Positions 1-6,975 of a stretch of 18,931 nt of DNA are shown in pieces (position 1 is the first letter of the stretch; every line of letters starts with the position of its first letter). The position numbers and the translations under genes are program-made. Below the pieces are notes generated by a model. That model did no database searches and was not told the DNA's origin. It saw only the letters and a list, made by a program, of their open reading frames with translations. Origin of the DNA: CAZEDU01 sp964511185 (lineage in GTDB: Bacteria; Myxococcota; Myxococcia; Myxococcales; Myxococcaceae); the NCBI GenBank assembly GCA_964511185.1, contig CAZEDU010000096.1, forward strand, positions 1 through 18,931, read 5' to 3'.

Positions 1-104
1 GGCGCGCTCCGCTCATCGGCGCCGCCGTGGGTCTTCTGCAAGTACGTGTAGGCCGCGAAGGCCGCGCCGCCCAAGCCGAGCACGATGACCAGAATCTTCC
101 CCAT
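1..104 (-). CDS. Small membrane protein, N-terminal part (cut by window start)
   Basis: The first 34 codons of a minus-strand gene are visible; the rest lies outside the window. It opens MGKILVIVLGLGGAAFAAYT, one hydrophobic helix at about residues 4-19, then YLQKTHGGADERSA. This could be a membrane anchor or an uncleaved signal sequence; no lipobox is seen. The ATG at 104-102 is preceded by a purine-rich GGGAGAG ribosome binding site about 6 nt upstream, one of the better ones in the window. It begins 17 nt after the stop of the upstream Ser/Thr kinase gene on the same strand, so the two are probably co-transcribed. The family is not recognisable from this fragment. Confidence 0.6.
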   Translation of the reverse strand, partial: MGKILVIVLGLGGAAFAAYTYLQKTHGGADERSA

Positions 105-121
105 CGGGCAGCTCTCCCTTT

Positions 122-1219
122 TTAGAAGCGAAACGGAAACGCCTTGAGCCATTCGAGCCACGCCGCCTGGTTCAAGTACACCCAGGTGCCCAGCCCGCCG
201 GCGCCGAGCGCGGCCAGCGTCCACTTGAGGGCGGCGTACGACTCCGGCCGCCCCGCACGCTCGAAGTCGCCGGCGCGCTGCAGCTCCTCGCGCGACAGGT
301 GCGCGAGCGCCTGCTGCTCGGTGACCTCTTCGCGGCTCTTCAAGAACGCCAAGAGCAGCGCGCCGTGCGAGACGTTCACGTGCTCGGTCAGGTAGGCCTC
401 GAGGTGCCGCAGCAACGTGGCGGCGTCGCGGAACCGGTCGGCCGGTTTGATGCGCATCGCCCGGTGCACGACGCGGACGAGCAACCTGGGCACGTGGGGC
501 GCGGCGCGGGAGAGCGGCTTGAACTTGCCCATCTGCAGCCGCGCGAAGACCTCGGCCGAGTTGGCGCCCTGGAACGGCCGCTGCCCGCTGAGCGCTTCGT
601 ACAGCACCACGCCGAGCGAGAACTGATCCGTGCGCCCGTCGAGCTCCTGGCCGGCCGCCTGCTCGGGCGACATGTACGACGGCGTGCCGATGGCGATGCC
701 CTCTTGCGTGAGGTCGGACTTGCCGGCGTCCTTGGCGATGCCGAAGTCCATCAGCTTCACCTCGCCGGCGCGGGTGAGCATGATGTTCGACGGCTTCAAG
801 TCGCGGTGCACGATGCGATTGAAGTGGGCGTGCTCGAGCGCGCTGGCGACGCGGGCCCCAATGACGGCGGCCACCGCGGGCGGCAAGGGGCCCTTGCGCA
901 ACAGCTCGCTCAAGGTCGGACCGTCGACCAGCTCCATCACCATGAACAGCGAGTCGTTCTTCTCGACCAGGTCGTAGAGGGTGACGATGTTCTCGTGGCG
1001 AAAGCTGGCGAGCGCCAGCGCCTCGCGCTTGAAGCGGGCGGTGGCGTCGGGGTGGCGCATCGCCTCGGGGAGCAGCTCCTTGATGGCCACCTCGCGCCCG
1101 AGCAGCTCGTGCACGCCGCGGTAGACGTGCGCCATGCCGCCCCGTCCCAGCTCGCCCACCACGCGGTAGGCGCCGATTTTGCGGTGACGAACGGGGCTGA
1201 CGGGAGCGCTCTTGGCCAT
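122..1219 (-). CDS. Tail-anchored serine/threonine protein kinase
   Basis: Hanks-type (Pkn family) protein kinase of 365 aa. All core motifs are present: glycine loop GRGGMAHVY (25-33), ATP-binding lysine in VAIKE (K47), catalytic loop HRDLKPSN (138-145), DFG (158-160), and an activation segment ending GTPSYMSPE (178-186). The catalytic domain ends near residue 275. A linker follows, then one membrane helix at about 331-349, with only some 16 residues after it. The protein therefore looks tail-anchored, facing the cytoplasm, with no external sensor domain, unlike PASTA-type kinases. The start is the ATG at 1219-1217. A GGAGG lies 19 nt upstream, rather far, and the reading frame stays open upstream, so a longer N-terminus is possible but has no family support. 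The gene diverges from the ABC transporter operon across about 114 bp and is followed 17 nt later by a small membrane protein gene. Substrate unknown. Confidence 0.9.
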   Translation of the reverse strand: MAKSAPVSPVRHRKIGAYRVVGELGRGGMAHVYRGVHELLGREVAIKELLPEAMRHPDATARFKREALALASFRHENIVTLYDLVEKNDSLFMVMELVDGPTLSELLRKGPLPPAVAAVIGARVASALEHAHFNRIVHRDLKPSNIMLTRAGEVKLMDFGIAKDAGKSDLTQEGIAIGTPSYMSPEQAAGQELDGRTDQFSLGVVLYEALSGQRPFQGANSAEVFARLQMGKFKPLSRAAPHVPRLLVRVVHRAMRIKPADRFRDAATLLRHLEAYLTEHVNVSHGALLLAFLKSREEVTEQQALAHLSREELQRAGDFERAGRPESYAALKWTLAALGAGGLGTWVYLNQAAWLEWLKAFPFRF

Positions 1220-1294
1220 CTTCCGGCTTTGCAGGCTACCTCCAAACACCGGGGGCGCCGCAAAGGGCAAAGTGTGAGCGCGGGGAACTGGCCT

Positions 1295-1322
1295 TTGTTG
1301 CATGGTCGATGCCGGGTATGAC
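1295..1322 (+). promoter_or_regulatory. Possible promoter for the metal ABC operon
   Basis: TTGTTG (1295-1300) and TATGAC (1317-1322) are separated by 16 bp, giving -35/-10-like boxes just before the GTG at 1334. If real, the leader would be only about 4-6 nt, consistent with the absence of a visible Shine-Dalgarno. I looked for an AT-rich Zur/Fur-type palindrome in 1220-1333 and saw none. Weak evidence based on box similarity alone. Confidence 0.25.
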
Positions 1323-1333
1323 TCGCCTCGTTC

Positions 1334-2104
1334 GTGGAACTTCTTCTTCGGCTCGAGCGGGCGGTCATCGGCTACAAGCAGCCTCTGTTGGGGCCGCTGG
1401 CGCTCTCGGTGTCGCGCGGGCAGAGGCTCGCGGTGCTGGGGCCCAACGGCGGCGGCAAGACGACGCTGGTGAAGAGCCTCATCGGCCTGCTCCCGCTGCT
1501 CGCCGGCGCGCGCATGTTGTCCGCGCCGCCGCCGCGCATCGGCTACGTGCCGCAGGCGCACCGCGCCGACCCGGTGTACCCGCTGCGCGCGTTCGAGGTC
1601 GCGCTGCAGGGCCGCTTTGGCCGCATCGGCGCTGGCCGCTTCGCGGGCAAGGCGGACCGGGCGAAGGCGGAGGAGGCGCTCCACCGCGTCGGCATGGGGA
1701 GCGAAGCGGGGCGGCCGTTTCGCGAGCTGTCGGGCGGGCAGCGCCAGCGGGTGCTCGTCGCGCGCGCGCTGTGCGGCGAGCCGGACCTGCTCGTGCTCGA
1801 CGAGTTCACTTCGGACTTGGATCCCGCCGGCGCCGCCACGCTGCTCTCCGAGGTGAGCCAGCTGGCGACGCGCCTCCGCGTCTCGGCGGTGTTCGTCACC
1901 CACGAGATCGCCGCGGCGGCCACGCACGCGACGCACGTGGCGCTGGTGGACACGCGCTCCCAAGTGTTCGAGGCGGGTGAGGCGGACAGCTTGCTCACCG
2001 GCGAGCGGCTGAGCCGGCTTTACGGCCAGAGCCTCTCGGTCGAGCGGCGCGGCGATCGCACCGTGGTGTTCGTCGAGGCGCGGGCGGAAGGGGCGGGCCC
2101 GTGA
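1334..2104 (+). CDS. Metal (Zn/Mn-type) ABC transporter ATP-binding protein
   Basis: ABC ATPase of 256 aa, the usual size for the ZnuC/MntA group. Visible motifs are Walker A GPNGGGKTT (36-44), Q-loop Gln74 in YVPQ, signature LSGGQRQRV (132-140), Walker B LLVLDE (152-157) with the D-loop shortly after, and switch histidine H190 in VTHE. It should couple ATP hydrolysis to import of a divalent metal through the permease encoded next. The assignment to the zinc/manganese family rests mainly on the adjacent ABC-3 type permease. It starts with GTG (1334) without a clear ribosome binding site. Its stop overlaps the permease start in a GTGA (2101-2104), so the two are translationally coupled. No ZnuA-like binding protein is in the window. 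Metal specificity (Zn, Mn or Fe) cannot be read from the sequence. Confidence 0.88.
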   Translation: MELLLRLERAVIGYKQPLLGPLALSVSRGQRLAVLGPNGGGKTTLVKSLIGLLPLLAGARMLSAPPPRIGYVPQAHRADPVYPLRAFEVALQGRFGRIGAGRFAGKADRAKAEEALHRVGMGSEAGRPFRELSGGQRQRVLVARALCGEPDLLVLDEFTSDLDPAGAATLLSEVSQLATRLRVSAVFVTHEIAAAATHATHVALVDTRSQVFEAGEADSLLTGERLSRLYGQSLSVERRGDRTVVFVEARAEGAGP

Positions 2105-2985
2105 GCTTCGCGGAGGGCGGCGTCGACTTCGCCACGTTCTGGTCGCTCTTCGGCACCGCGATTCTGGCGGCGCTGGCGGCGGCGGTGCTGTGCGGCGTCT
2201 TGGGCGTGTTCGTGGTGCTGCGGCGCGTGGCGTTCGTGTCGGCGGCGCTCGGGCAGCTGTCGGGCCTGGGCGTGGCGTTCGGCTACTTGTTGGGGAGCCT
2301 GCTCGGGCGGGATCCGCACACGCCGGTGCCGCTGTGGCTCGACCCCGTGGTGTTGGCGCTGATCTTGACCGGCGCCGCGTCGCTGTCGATGGCGTGGATC
2401 TCGCGCGCCCAGCGGGCGCCGGCGGAGAGCGTGGTGGCGTTCGGCTACCTCACCGCCACCGCGCTCGCCATCCTCGTGCTCGCGGCGCCGCAGATGGTGC
2501 AGGAGTCGCACGAGGTCTCGATGCTGCTCTTCGGCAACGCGGTGGCGGTGAGCAACGAGCACCTGGTCGAGCTGGCGACGGTCACCGTGCTGGTGCTCGC
2601 GAGCCAGGCGTTCTTCTTCAAGGACTTCCTGCTCGTCTCGTTCGACCGCGACATCGCGCGCTCGCTCGGGCTGCCGGTGCGCTCGCTGGAGCTGGGGTTG
2701 AACCTCTCCATCGGCGTGTCGGTGGCGGTGGCGACGCGCGCGATCGGCGCGCTGCCGGTGTTCGGCTTTCTGGTGCTGCCGGCGGGCGCGGCGCTGCTCG
2801 CGTTCGACTCGATGCGCGCGGTGGTGCTGACGTCGGTGATCGCCGCGGTGGTCGCGGCGATCGGCGGGTTCTACCTCTCGTTCGTCGAGAGCTGGCCCAC
2901 CGGCGCGATGATGGTGGCGTGCGCGGCGGCGTTCTGGCCGCTGGCGTTGTTGGTGCGAAGGGCGCGCGGCGCGCGGTTGGCCTAA
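2101..2985 (+). CDS. Metal ABC transporter permease (ABC-3/ZnuB family)
   Basis: Polytopic inner-membrane protein of 294 aa with about eight hydrophobic segments, matching the ABC-3 family (ZnuB, MntB, TroC). Characteristic stretches include the LGVFVVLRRVAFVSAALGQ region near the N-terminus (about 34-52), the cytoplasmic loop FDRDIARSLGLPV (about 181-193) expected to contact the ATPase, and the GALPVFGFLVLPAGAAL segment (about 217-233). It starts with GTG inside the stop of the ATPase gene (GTGA overlap), so the two subunits are made together. The TAA stop at 2983-2985 overlaps by 4 nt the stop of the convergent gene on the minus strand, leaving no space for an intergenic terminator. I infer divalent metal uptake; a solute-binding lipoprotein must be encoded elsewhere if this is a complete importer. 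Confidence 0.88.
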   Translation: MSFAEGGVDFATFWSLFGTAILAALAAAVLCGVLGVFVVLRRVAFVSAALGQLSGLGVAFGYLLGSLLGRDPHTPVPLWLDPVVLALILTGAASLSMAWISRAQRAPAESVVAFGYLTATALAILVLAAPQMVQESHEVSMLLFGNAVAVSNEHLVELATVTVLVLASQAFFFKDFLLVSFDRDIARSLGLPVRSLELGLNLSIGVSVAVATRAIGALPVFGFLVLPAGAALLAFDSMRAVVLTSVIAAVVAAIGGFYLSFVESWPTGAMMVACAAAFWPLALLVRRARGARLA

Positions 2986-4181
2986 CCCGACACCGGCATC
3001 TGCGTGGTCATGTCGTGCATCGGGATCGGCGCGCGGTTGTTGCGCCCTTGCCGGCTGTAGTGGTCGACGAGCGGAGAGTCGACCATGCGCCCGATGACGA
3101 GCAGCTGCTGATCCTTCCACCAGGTGCGCAGGTTGCGCGGCGTCGGCAGGTGCCCGCGGAAGCTCGCGTGGTGCGCGCGCTCGGCCTTGAGCTCGGCGAT
3201 GAGCTGCTCGAACTGCGTCCGCAGCCCGTCGCGGCGGCGGATGTACTCGGCGCGCAGCGCGTCGGCCGTCTGCATCGGCTTGCCCTTCGCGCGGTTCTCG
3301 GCGGCGACCGCCTCGAAGGCCGGCTGGTAGACCTTCAAGTCTTCGCCGGTCGCGGCCACCTTCTCGATGCGGCGGATGACGTCGAAGATGGGCGAGAAGT
3401 CGAGGTCCATCTCGCCGTGCACGTAGCGGTGGAAGAGCAGGCTCTGCGCCGAGGGCGTGCCGAAGCGCGAGCCAGGGTTCTGCCGCTTGAAGCGGTTCAG
3501 CGGGTTCGCCTTGCCGTAGTCATCGAAGATCATGTCCTCGTCGCCGTTGAGGACCACCGGCTCGGGCAGCTCTTTCGACTTCTTGTTGGTCGGCACCACG
3601 TACTGGTCGGTCTTCTGGTCGTAGTTGCCGCGCAGCTCGGCGAGCACCGCGTTGGTGAGCACGGTGTCGATCTGGCCCTGCGACCAGGTGCGCGGGTCGT
3701 GGCTCAGCGGGTCGTTCTTCACCTTGACCTTGATGTACCCGACGTAGCCCTTGCGCCCGCCGACGTACATCTTCTTGTCGGGGAGGATCATCAGCGTGGG
3801 CTGATCGATCAGCAGGTTGTGCCGCATGGCGGCGAGCGCGCGCGCCTGCCCGGTCATGCCGGGGCCGATGGGCTTGCCGGTGCCGTCGACGTCGGCGTTC
3901 TGCCAGGCCTCGACTTTGAATCCCAAGTTGGTGCCGCCCGACTTCTCGCCGGTGATGCGGAAGTCGTACTTCATGTACTTCTTGTACTTGCTGTGCTGCG
4001 GAAGGACCGACCACACCTTCTGACGGTCGGTGGCGAGCTGTCCCGGCGCGCGGGGCTTGTTGGTGTTCGCCGTCGAGGGGGAAAGGCGCAGCCGCAGCTC
4101 GGGCGTGGGCAAGCGCGCGCGACCTAGGTTCTTCGCGACGGGCCGCTTGGGGGCGGAAAAGATGGGGGGAATGGAGGGCAT
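2982..4181 (-). CDS. Protein of unknown function, 399 aa
   Basis: I do not recognise this family. The chosen ATG (4181-4179) gives MPSIPPIFSAPKRPV and a proline-rich, basic N-terminus of about 60 residues, with no signal peptide or membrane helix. From about residue 68 the sequence becomes lysine- and tyrosine-rich (SKYKKYMKYDFRITGEK), with a possible beta-rich part around FKVEAWQNADVDG and MYVGGRKGYVGYIKVKVK. A charged middle (VLNGDEDMIFDD) follows, then a helical, probably coiled region near the C-terminus (LRTQFEQLIAELKAERAHH). Lysine content is high for such a GC-rich genome. The frame stays open upstream to 4349, but that would overlap the divergent phosphatase gene, so the shorter start is preferred; its ribosome binding site is weak. 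The TAG stop overlaps the permease stop by 4 nt. Soluble and cytoplasmic by appearance, possibly a myxobacterial orphan. Confidence 0.75.
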   Translation of the reverse strand: MPSIPPIFSAPKRPVAKNLGRARLPTPELRLRLSPSTANTNKPRAPGQLATDRQKVWSVLPQHSKYKKYMKYDFRITGEKSGGTNLGFKVEAWQNADVDGTGKPIGPGMTGQARALAAMRHNLLIDQPTLMILPDKKMYVGGRKGYVGYIKVKVKNDPLSHDPRTWSQGQIDTVLTNAVLAELRGNYDQKTDQYVVPTNKKSKELPEPVVLNGDEDMIFDDYGKANPLNRFKRQNPGSRFGTPSAQSLLFHRYVHGEMDLDFSPIFDVIRRIEKVAATGEDLKVYQPAFEAVAAENRAKGKPMQTADALRAEYIRRRDGLRTQFEQLIAELKAERAHHASFRGHLPTPRNLRTWWKDQQLLVIGRMVDSPLVDHYSRQGRNNRAPIPMHDMTTQMPVSG

Positions 4182-4264
4182 GCAGGGCTCGCTGGACAGT
4201 GCATCATCGGAAAAGTCGGGGGCCAAGTTGCGGTCTGAGCGGGGGGAGTGACTTGTCCGTTGAA

Positions 4265-4285
4265 AAGGCCGTTCACGTCGGCCTT
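4265..4285. repeat. Inverted repeat between divergent genes
   Basis: AAGGCCG (4265-4271) and CGGCCTT (4279-4285) form a perfect 7-bp stem with a 7-nt loop. It lies within the 160-bp gap between the unknown minus-strand gene (start 4181) and the phosphatase lipoprotein (start 4342). Copies of CTTGTCC sit just outside it, at 4252-4258 and 4283-4289. No T-tract follows on the plus strand, and only four T's on the minus strand, so an operator or leader hairpin fits the divergent context better than a terminator. Confidence 0.4.
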
Positions 4286-4341
4286 GTCCCCGCTCATCAG
4301 CGATTGACTCCTCTCCTGCCGCGGGATTAGGCACCTGCTCC

Positions 4342-5364
4342 ATGCGCACCGTGATGCCCTACGCCGTCCTCATGGTCTTGCTCGGGTGTGGCTCGAACCC
4401 GAACGGAGGCCGGAGCCCCGACCCCGAGACGAACCCTGGCAACACGCCGGAGGTGAGCGCTCCCGCCCAGCCCGCGCCGCCGAGCCAGAACACCGTCCCC
4501 GGTGGGGAGAACACCCCGCCGCCGCCCGTGGTGCGGTTCATCGCCATCGGTGACACCGGCAACGGGAACGCGGAGCAGTACGAGGTCGGCAAGGCGATGG
4601 CCGACAAATGCAACGCGACCGGCTGCGACTTCGTGGTGCTCCTGGGCGACAACATCTACGACTCGGGGATCAGCTCGCCGGATGATCCGCAGATGAAGAC
4701 CAAGTTTGAGCAGCCGTTCGCCCCGGTGAACGCGCCGTTCTACGCGGTGCTCGGCAACCACGACTACGGCGTCGACGGGCTGGGGCTCGACTTCAGCCGC
4801 GCCAAGCACCAAATCGAGTACACGAAGCGCTCCACCAAATGGAAGATGCCGGCCGAGTACTACCGCTTCACGAAGGAGCACGTGGATCTCATCGCCCTCG
4901 ACACCAACAAGCAGATGTACGGGCAGGATGGTGATCAGGAGCGCGACGTGAAGAAGTGGCTCGGCGAGTCGAAGGCGCGCTGGAAGATCGCCCTGGGCCA
5001 CCACCCGTACAAGTCGAACGGGCCGCACGGCAACGCCGGCGACTACGACGGCCAAGGGTGGATTCCCTACCGCAACGGCGACGGCGTCAAAGACTTCCTC
5101 GAGGACATCGTCTGCGGCAAGGCCGACCTCTACCTGTCCGGCCACGACCACAGCATGCAGTACCTGACCCAGACTTGCGCCGGCACCGAGCTGGTGGTGT
5201 CGGGCGCGGGCTCGAAGCCGTCGAAGCTGTCGACGAAGAACCCCGTGCGCTACCAGGCCTCGAAGCTGGGCTTCGCGTACATCACCGCGCAGGGCGACAC
5301 GCTGACGCTGGAGTTCTTCAACACCCAGGGCGTCGCGGAGTTCACCCGCGTCCTGACCAGGTAG
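4342..5364 (+). CDS. Lipoprotein acid phosphatase-like metallophosphoesterase
   Basis: Calcineurin-like metallophosphoesterase of 340 aa resembling tartrate-resistant/purple acid phosphatases. The metal-ligand motifs appear in order: GDTG (70-73), GDNIYD (102-107), GNHDY (138-142), GHHPY (219-223) and GHDHSMQYL (267-275). The tyrosine of GDxxY, the purple acid phosphatase ligand, is Y106. The N-terminus is a short lipoprotein signal with lipobox LLGC (13-16, C16), followed by a Pro/Ser/Asn-rich linker to about residue 62, so the enzyme should be lipid-anchored outside the cytoplasm. There it could release phosphate from organic esters; the true substrate is unknown. The ATG at 4342 fits the signal sequence, although no strong ribosome binding site is visible. 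Only one base separates its stop from the GTG of the next gene, so they form an operon. Confidence 0.88.
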   Translation: MRTVMPYAVLMVLLGCGSNPNGGRSPDPETNPGNTPEVSAPAQPAPPSQNTVPGGENTPPPPVVRFIAIGDTGNGNAEQYEVGKAMADKCNATGCDFVVLLGDNIYDSGISSPDDPQMKTKFEQPFAPVNAPFYAVLGNHDYGVDGLGLDFSRAKHQIEYTKRSTKWKMPAEYYRFTKEHVDLIALDTNKQMYGQDGDQERDVKKWLGESKARWKIALGHHPYKSNGPHGNAGDYDGQGWIPYRNGDGVKDFLEDIVCGKADLYLSGHDHSMQYLTQTCAGTELVVSGAGSKPSKLSTKNPVRYQASKLGFAYITAQGDTLTLEFFNTQGVAEFTRVLTR

Positions 5365-5365
5365 C

Positions 5366-5968
5366 GTGCGCTCCGCCCTTCCCTGGCTGCTCGCGGCGGC
5401 GCTCGGCGTGGTGGCGGCCCTTCTCTGGGCGCGCGGAGAGAAGGCCCCCGCGCCCGACGCACCCGCACTGGTGGAGCAGGTGCGCGAGGTGCTGCGGCTC
5501 GAGACGCTCGAGGTGTCGCTGTACAAGAAGATCTCCTTCGAGCCGGACCCGGAGGAGAAGGCGACGCTCTGGGGCGAGCTGATGGAGTGGGCGCGCTTCA
5601 CCGTCTCGCCACCGCGGGGAAGGGCCATCGTCTTCGCTGAAGCGCACCTGGGCTTCGACTTCCGCAAGCTGGGGCCTGATGCGGTGCGCATCGAACGGCA
5701 GCGCGCCATCGTGAAGCTTCCGAAGATGCAGGTCGTGGTGGAGCTCAAGCCGGGCGAGACGGAGATCATCGGCTCGAACCTGAACTCCGCGCAGACGGCG
5801 GAGCTGCTCGAGCGCGCGAAGAAGACGTTCGAGGCCGAGGTGCTGCAAGACCAAGCGCTGGAGCGTCGCGCGCGACAGTCGGCCGAGCGCGCGATCCGCG
5901 GCGTGCTGGCCGGAGCCGGCGTGCGCGAGGTGGTGTTCGTCGAGGAGACGACGACCGGGGCGATGTGA
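5366..5968 (+). CDS. DUF4230-like membrane-anchored protein
   Basis: Protein of 200 aa with an N-terminal membrane helix (about residues 4-21, LPWLLAAALGVVAALLWA), a short Pro/Ala spacer, and an external or periplasmic domain. Its architecture resembles DUF4230: LETLEVSLYKKISFEP at about 45-60, a central region with RIERQRAIVKLPKMQVVVEL (about 112-131), and a C-terminal amphipathic helix rich in Arg/Glu and ending VREVVFVEE. The biochemical role of DUF4230 is not known to me. The gene starts at a GTG one nucleotide after the phosphatase stop, so translation is probably coupled. The family assignment is by recollection of the pattern and is moderate. Confidence 0.7.
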   Translation: MRSALPWLLAAALGVVAALLWARGEKAPAPDAPALVEQVREVLRLETLEVSLYKKISFEPDPEEKATLWGELMEWARFTVSPPRGRAIVFAEAHLGFDFRKLGPDAVRIERQRAIVKLPKMQVVVELKPGETEIIGSNLNSAQTAELLERAKKTFEAEVLQDQALERRARQSAERAIRGVLAGAGVREVVFVEETTTGAM

Positions 5969-5986
5969 TGGCGCCTTGCAACGGCC

Positions 5987-5999
5987 GGGGACAGTCCCC
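5987..5999. repeat. GGGGACAGTCCCC palindrome between convergent genes
   Basis: GGGGAC and GTCCCC flank a single A, forming a perfect 6-bp inverted repeat in the 38-bp gap between two gene ends (stops at 5968 plus and 6007 minus). There is no T-tract on either side, so it is not a textbook intrinsic terminator. The motif resembles short REP-type palindromes found in intergenic DNA of several bacteria; that resemblance is from memory. No second exact copy was noticed in the window. Confidence 0.45.
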
Positions 6000-6006
6000 T
6001 CCCCAG

Positions 6007-6975
6007 TTAGCGGCGGGTGAGAGCCCCTTCGGCCGTCAAGTGAAAGCGGCCTTCGATGCCGCCCTCGTGCGTGGGCAGCGCGTCGAGGCGGCGCGACGCT
6101 TCGGCGTCATCCGCCGCGCAGCCGACCACCACCTCTCGGCGGCCCAGCTGCACGTGCCAGGCGCGAGCACCGGGGAGCTGGCCTCGAACGCGCCCGAGCA
6201 AGAGCCGCGCGGCGTCGTGGCCGTCCTGGGTCGCGAGCGCCCACAACGGCGAGTCGGGATCGAGCTCAAGCACGGGTGGCCGCGCCTCCAAGTTCCTCCA
6301 GGCCGCGTCGTCGAGCGCGTCCAGGGAGACGTCGAGCTGAGCGAGCGCGGCGTGCGGCACGTACGGCAACAGCTCGGGGTGCGACTCGACGTAGAACACC
6401 TGGAGGCCTGCGGGCCCAGGTCGGCGCAGCGCCAGCGGCGCTTGGACGTGGAAGTCGCCGGGCCGCAAGACCGGCAGCACGCGCGCGACGAGGGTGTCGG
6501 CGTCGGCCGAGAGCCGCACGTCGGCGCGCGCCTCGAGCTCGGAGGCGACGAGCTGCGCCTCGGGGTCCAACGGATCCAGCCGCAAGACCTGGTCGATGCG
6601 GGCGCGGGCGCTCGCGAGCTCACCCCGCTCCATCGCGAAGAGCGCCAGCGCCTTGAGCGCCTCGGGGTCTTGGGGGCTCAGCGCGAGCGCGCGCTTCAGC
6701 GCGGCCTCGGCCGGCGCGCCCTGGTCAAGGACGGTGTGCGCGCGCGCCAGCGCGAGGTGGCACTGCACGTCGGAAGGAAAGTCCCTGACGAGCCGCTCGA
6801 GGTACACGAGCGCTTGACGCGCCTCCCCCGCCTGCAGGAGCGCGTGCCCCCACGCCAGCCGCACGAGCAACCGGCTGCCGGCGTGCGCGTGGCGCTGGAG
6901 GGTCGCGAGCTCGTCCTCGCTCAACCGCTCACCCGAAGCGACCTTCGCCACCAGCCGCTCGAGCGACTCGCTCAC
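6007..6975 (-). CDS. TPR protein with DUF1444-like C-terminal domain
   Basis: Protein of 322 aa in two parts. Residues 1-150 are helical, with tetratricopeptide-type repeats: HALLQAGEARQALVYLERLV (45-64), LALARAHTVLDQGAPAEAAL and the following helix to about 100, and ALKALALFAMERGELASARA (106-125) followed by LRLDPLDPEA. Residues 155-300 resemble DUF1444 (YtpQ/UPF0354): ADTLVARVLPVLRPGDF, QVFYVESHPELLPYV, AAWRNLE, TQDGHDAARLLL and a final VQLGRREVVVGCAADD. The function of DUF1444 is unknown; the TPR part suggests protein-protein contacts. No signal peptide is seen, so it is probably cytoplasmic. It begins with GTG (6975-6973) inside the protease stop, a GTGA overlap that couples translation. 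It is likely the last gene of the histidine kinase-protease operon. Confidence 0.8.
   Translation of the reverse strand: MSESLERLVAKVASGERLSEDELATLQRHAHAGSRLLVRLAWGHALLQAGEARQALVYLERLVRDFPSDVQCHLALARAHTVLDQGAPAEAALKRALALSPQDPEALKALALFAMERGELASARARIDQVLRLDPLDPEAQLVASELEARADVRLSADADTLVARVLPVLRPGDFHVQAPLALRRPGPAGLQVFYVESHPELLPYVPHAALAQLDVSLDALDDAAWRNLEARPPVLELDPDSPLWALATQDGHDAARLLLGRVRGQLPGARAWHVQLGRREVVVGCAADDAEASRRLDALPTHEGGIEGRFHLTAEGALTRR

Noticed and set aside
299..1321. Plus-strand frame opposite the Ser/Thr kinase
   Set aside because: No domain or start signal; fully antisense to a gene with all kinase motifs.
1220..1333. Zur/Fur-type operator upstream of the metal transporter
   Set aside because: No AT-rich palindrome was found; only loose CAAAG/CTTTG similarities that do not form a convincing dyad.
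2190..4127. Plus-strand open frame of 645 codons spanning the permease and the unknown minus-strand gene
   Set aside because: It is a shadow of two real genes in other frames: Arg/Gly/Ala/Val-rich low-complexity composition, no motifs, and it runs through two better-supported proteins. Long open shadow frames are normal at this GC content.
4327..5769. Minus-strand frame of 480 codons opposite the phosphatase and the DUF4230-like gene
   Set aside because: The sense strand encodes a complete phosphoesterase with lipobox; the antisense product is low complexity without recognisable features.
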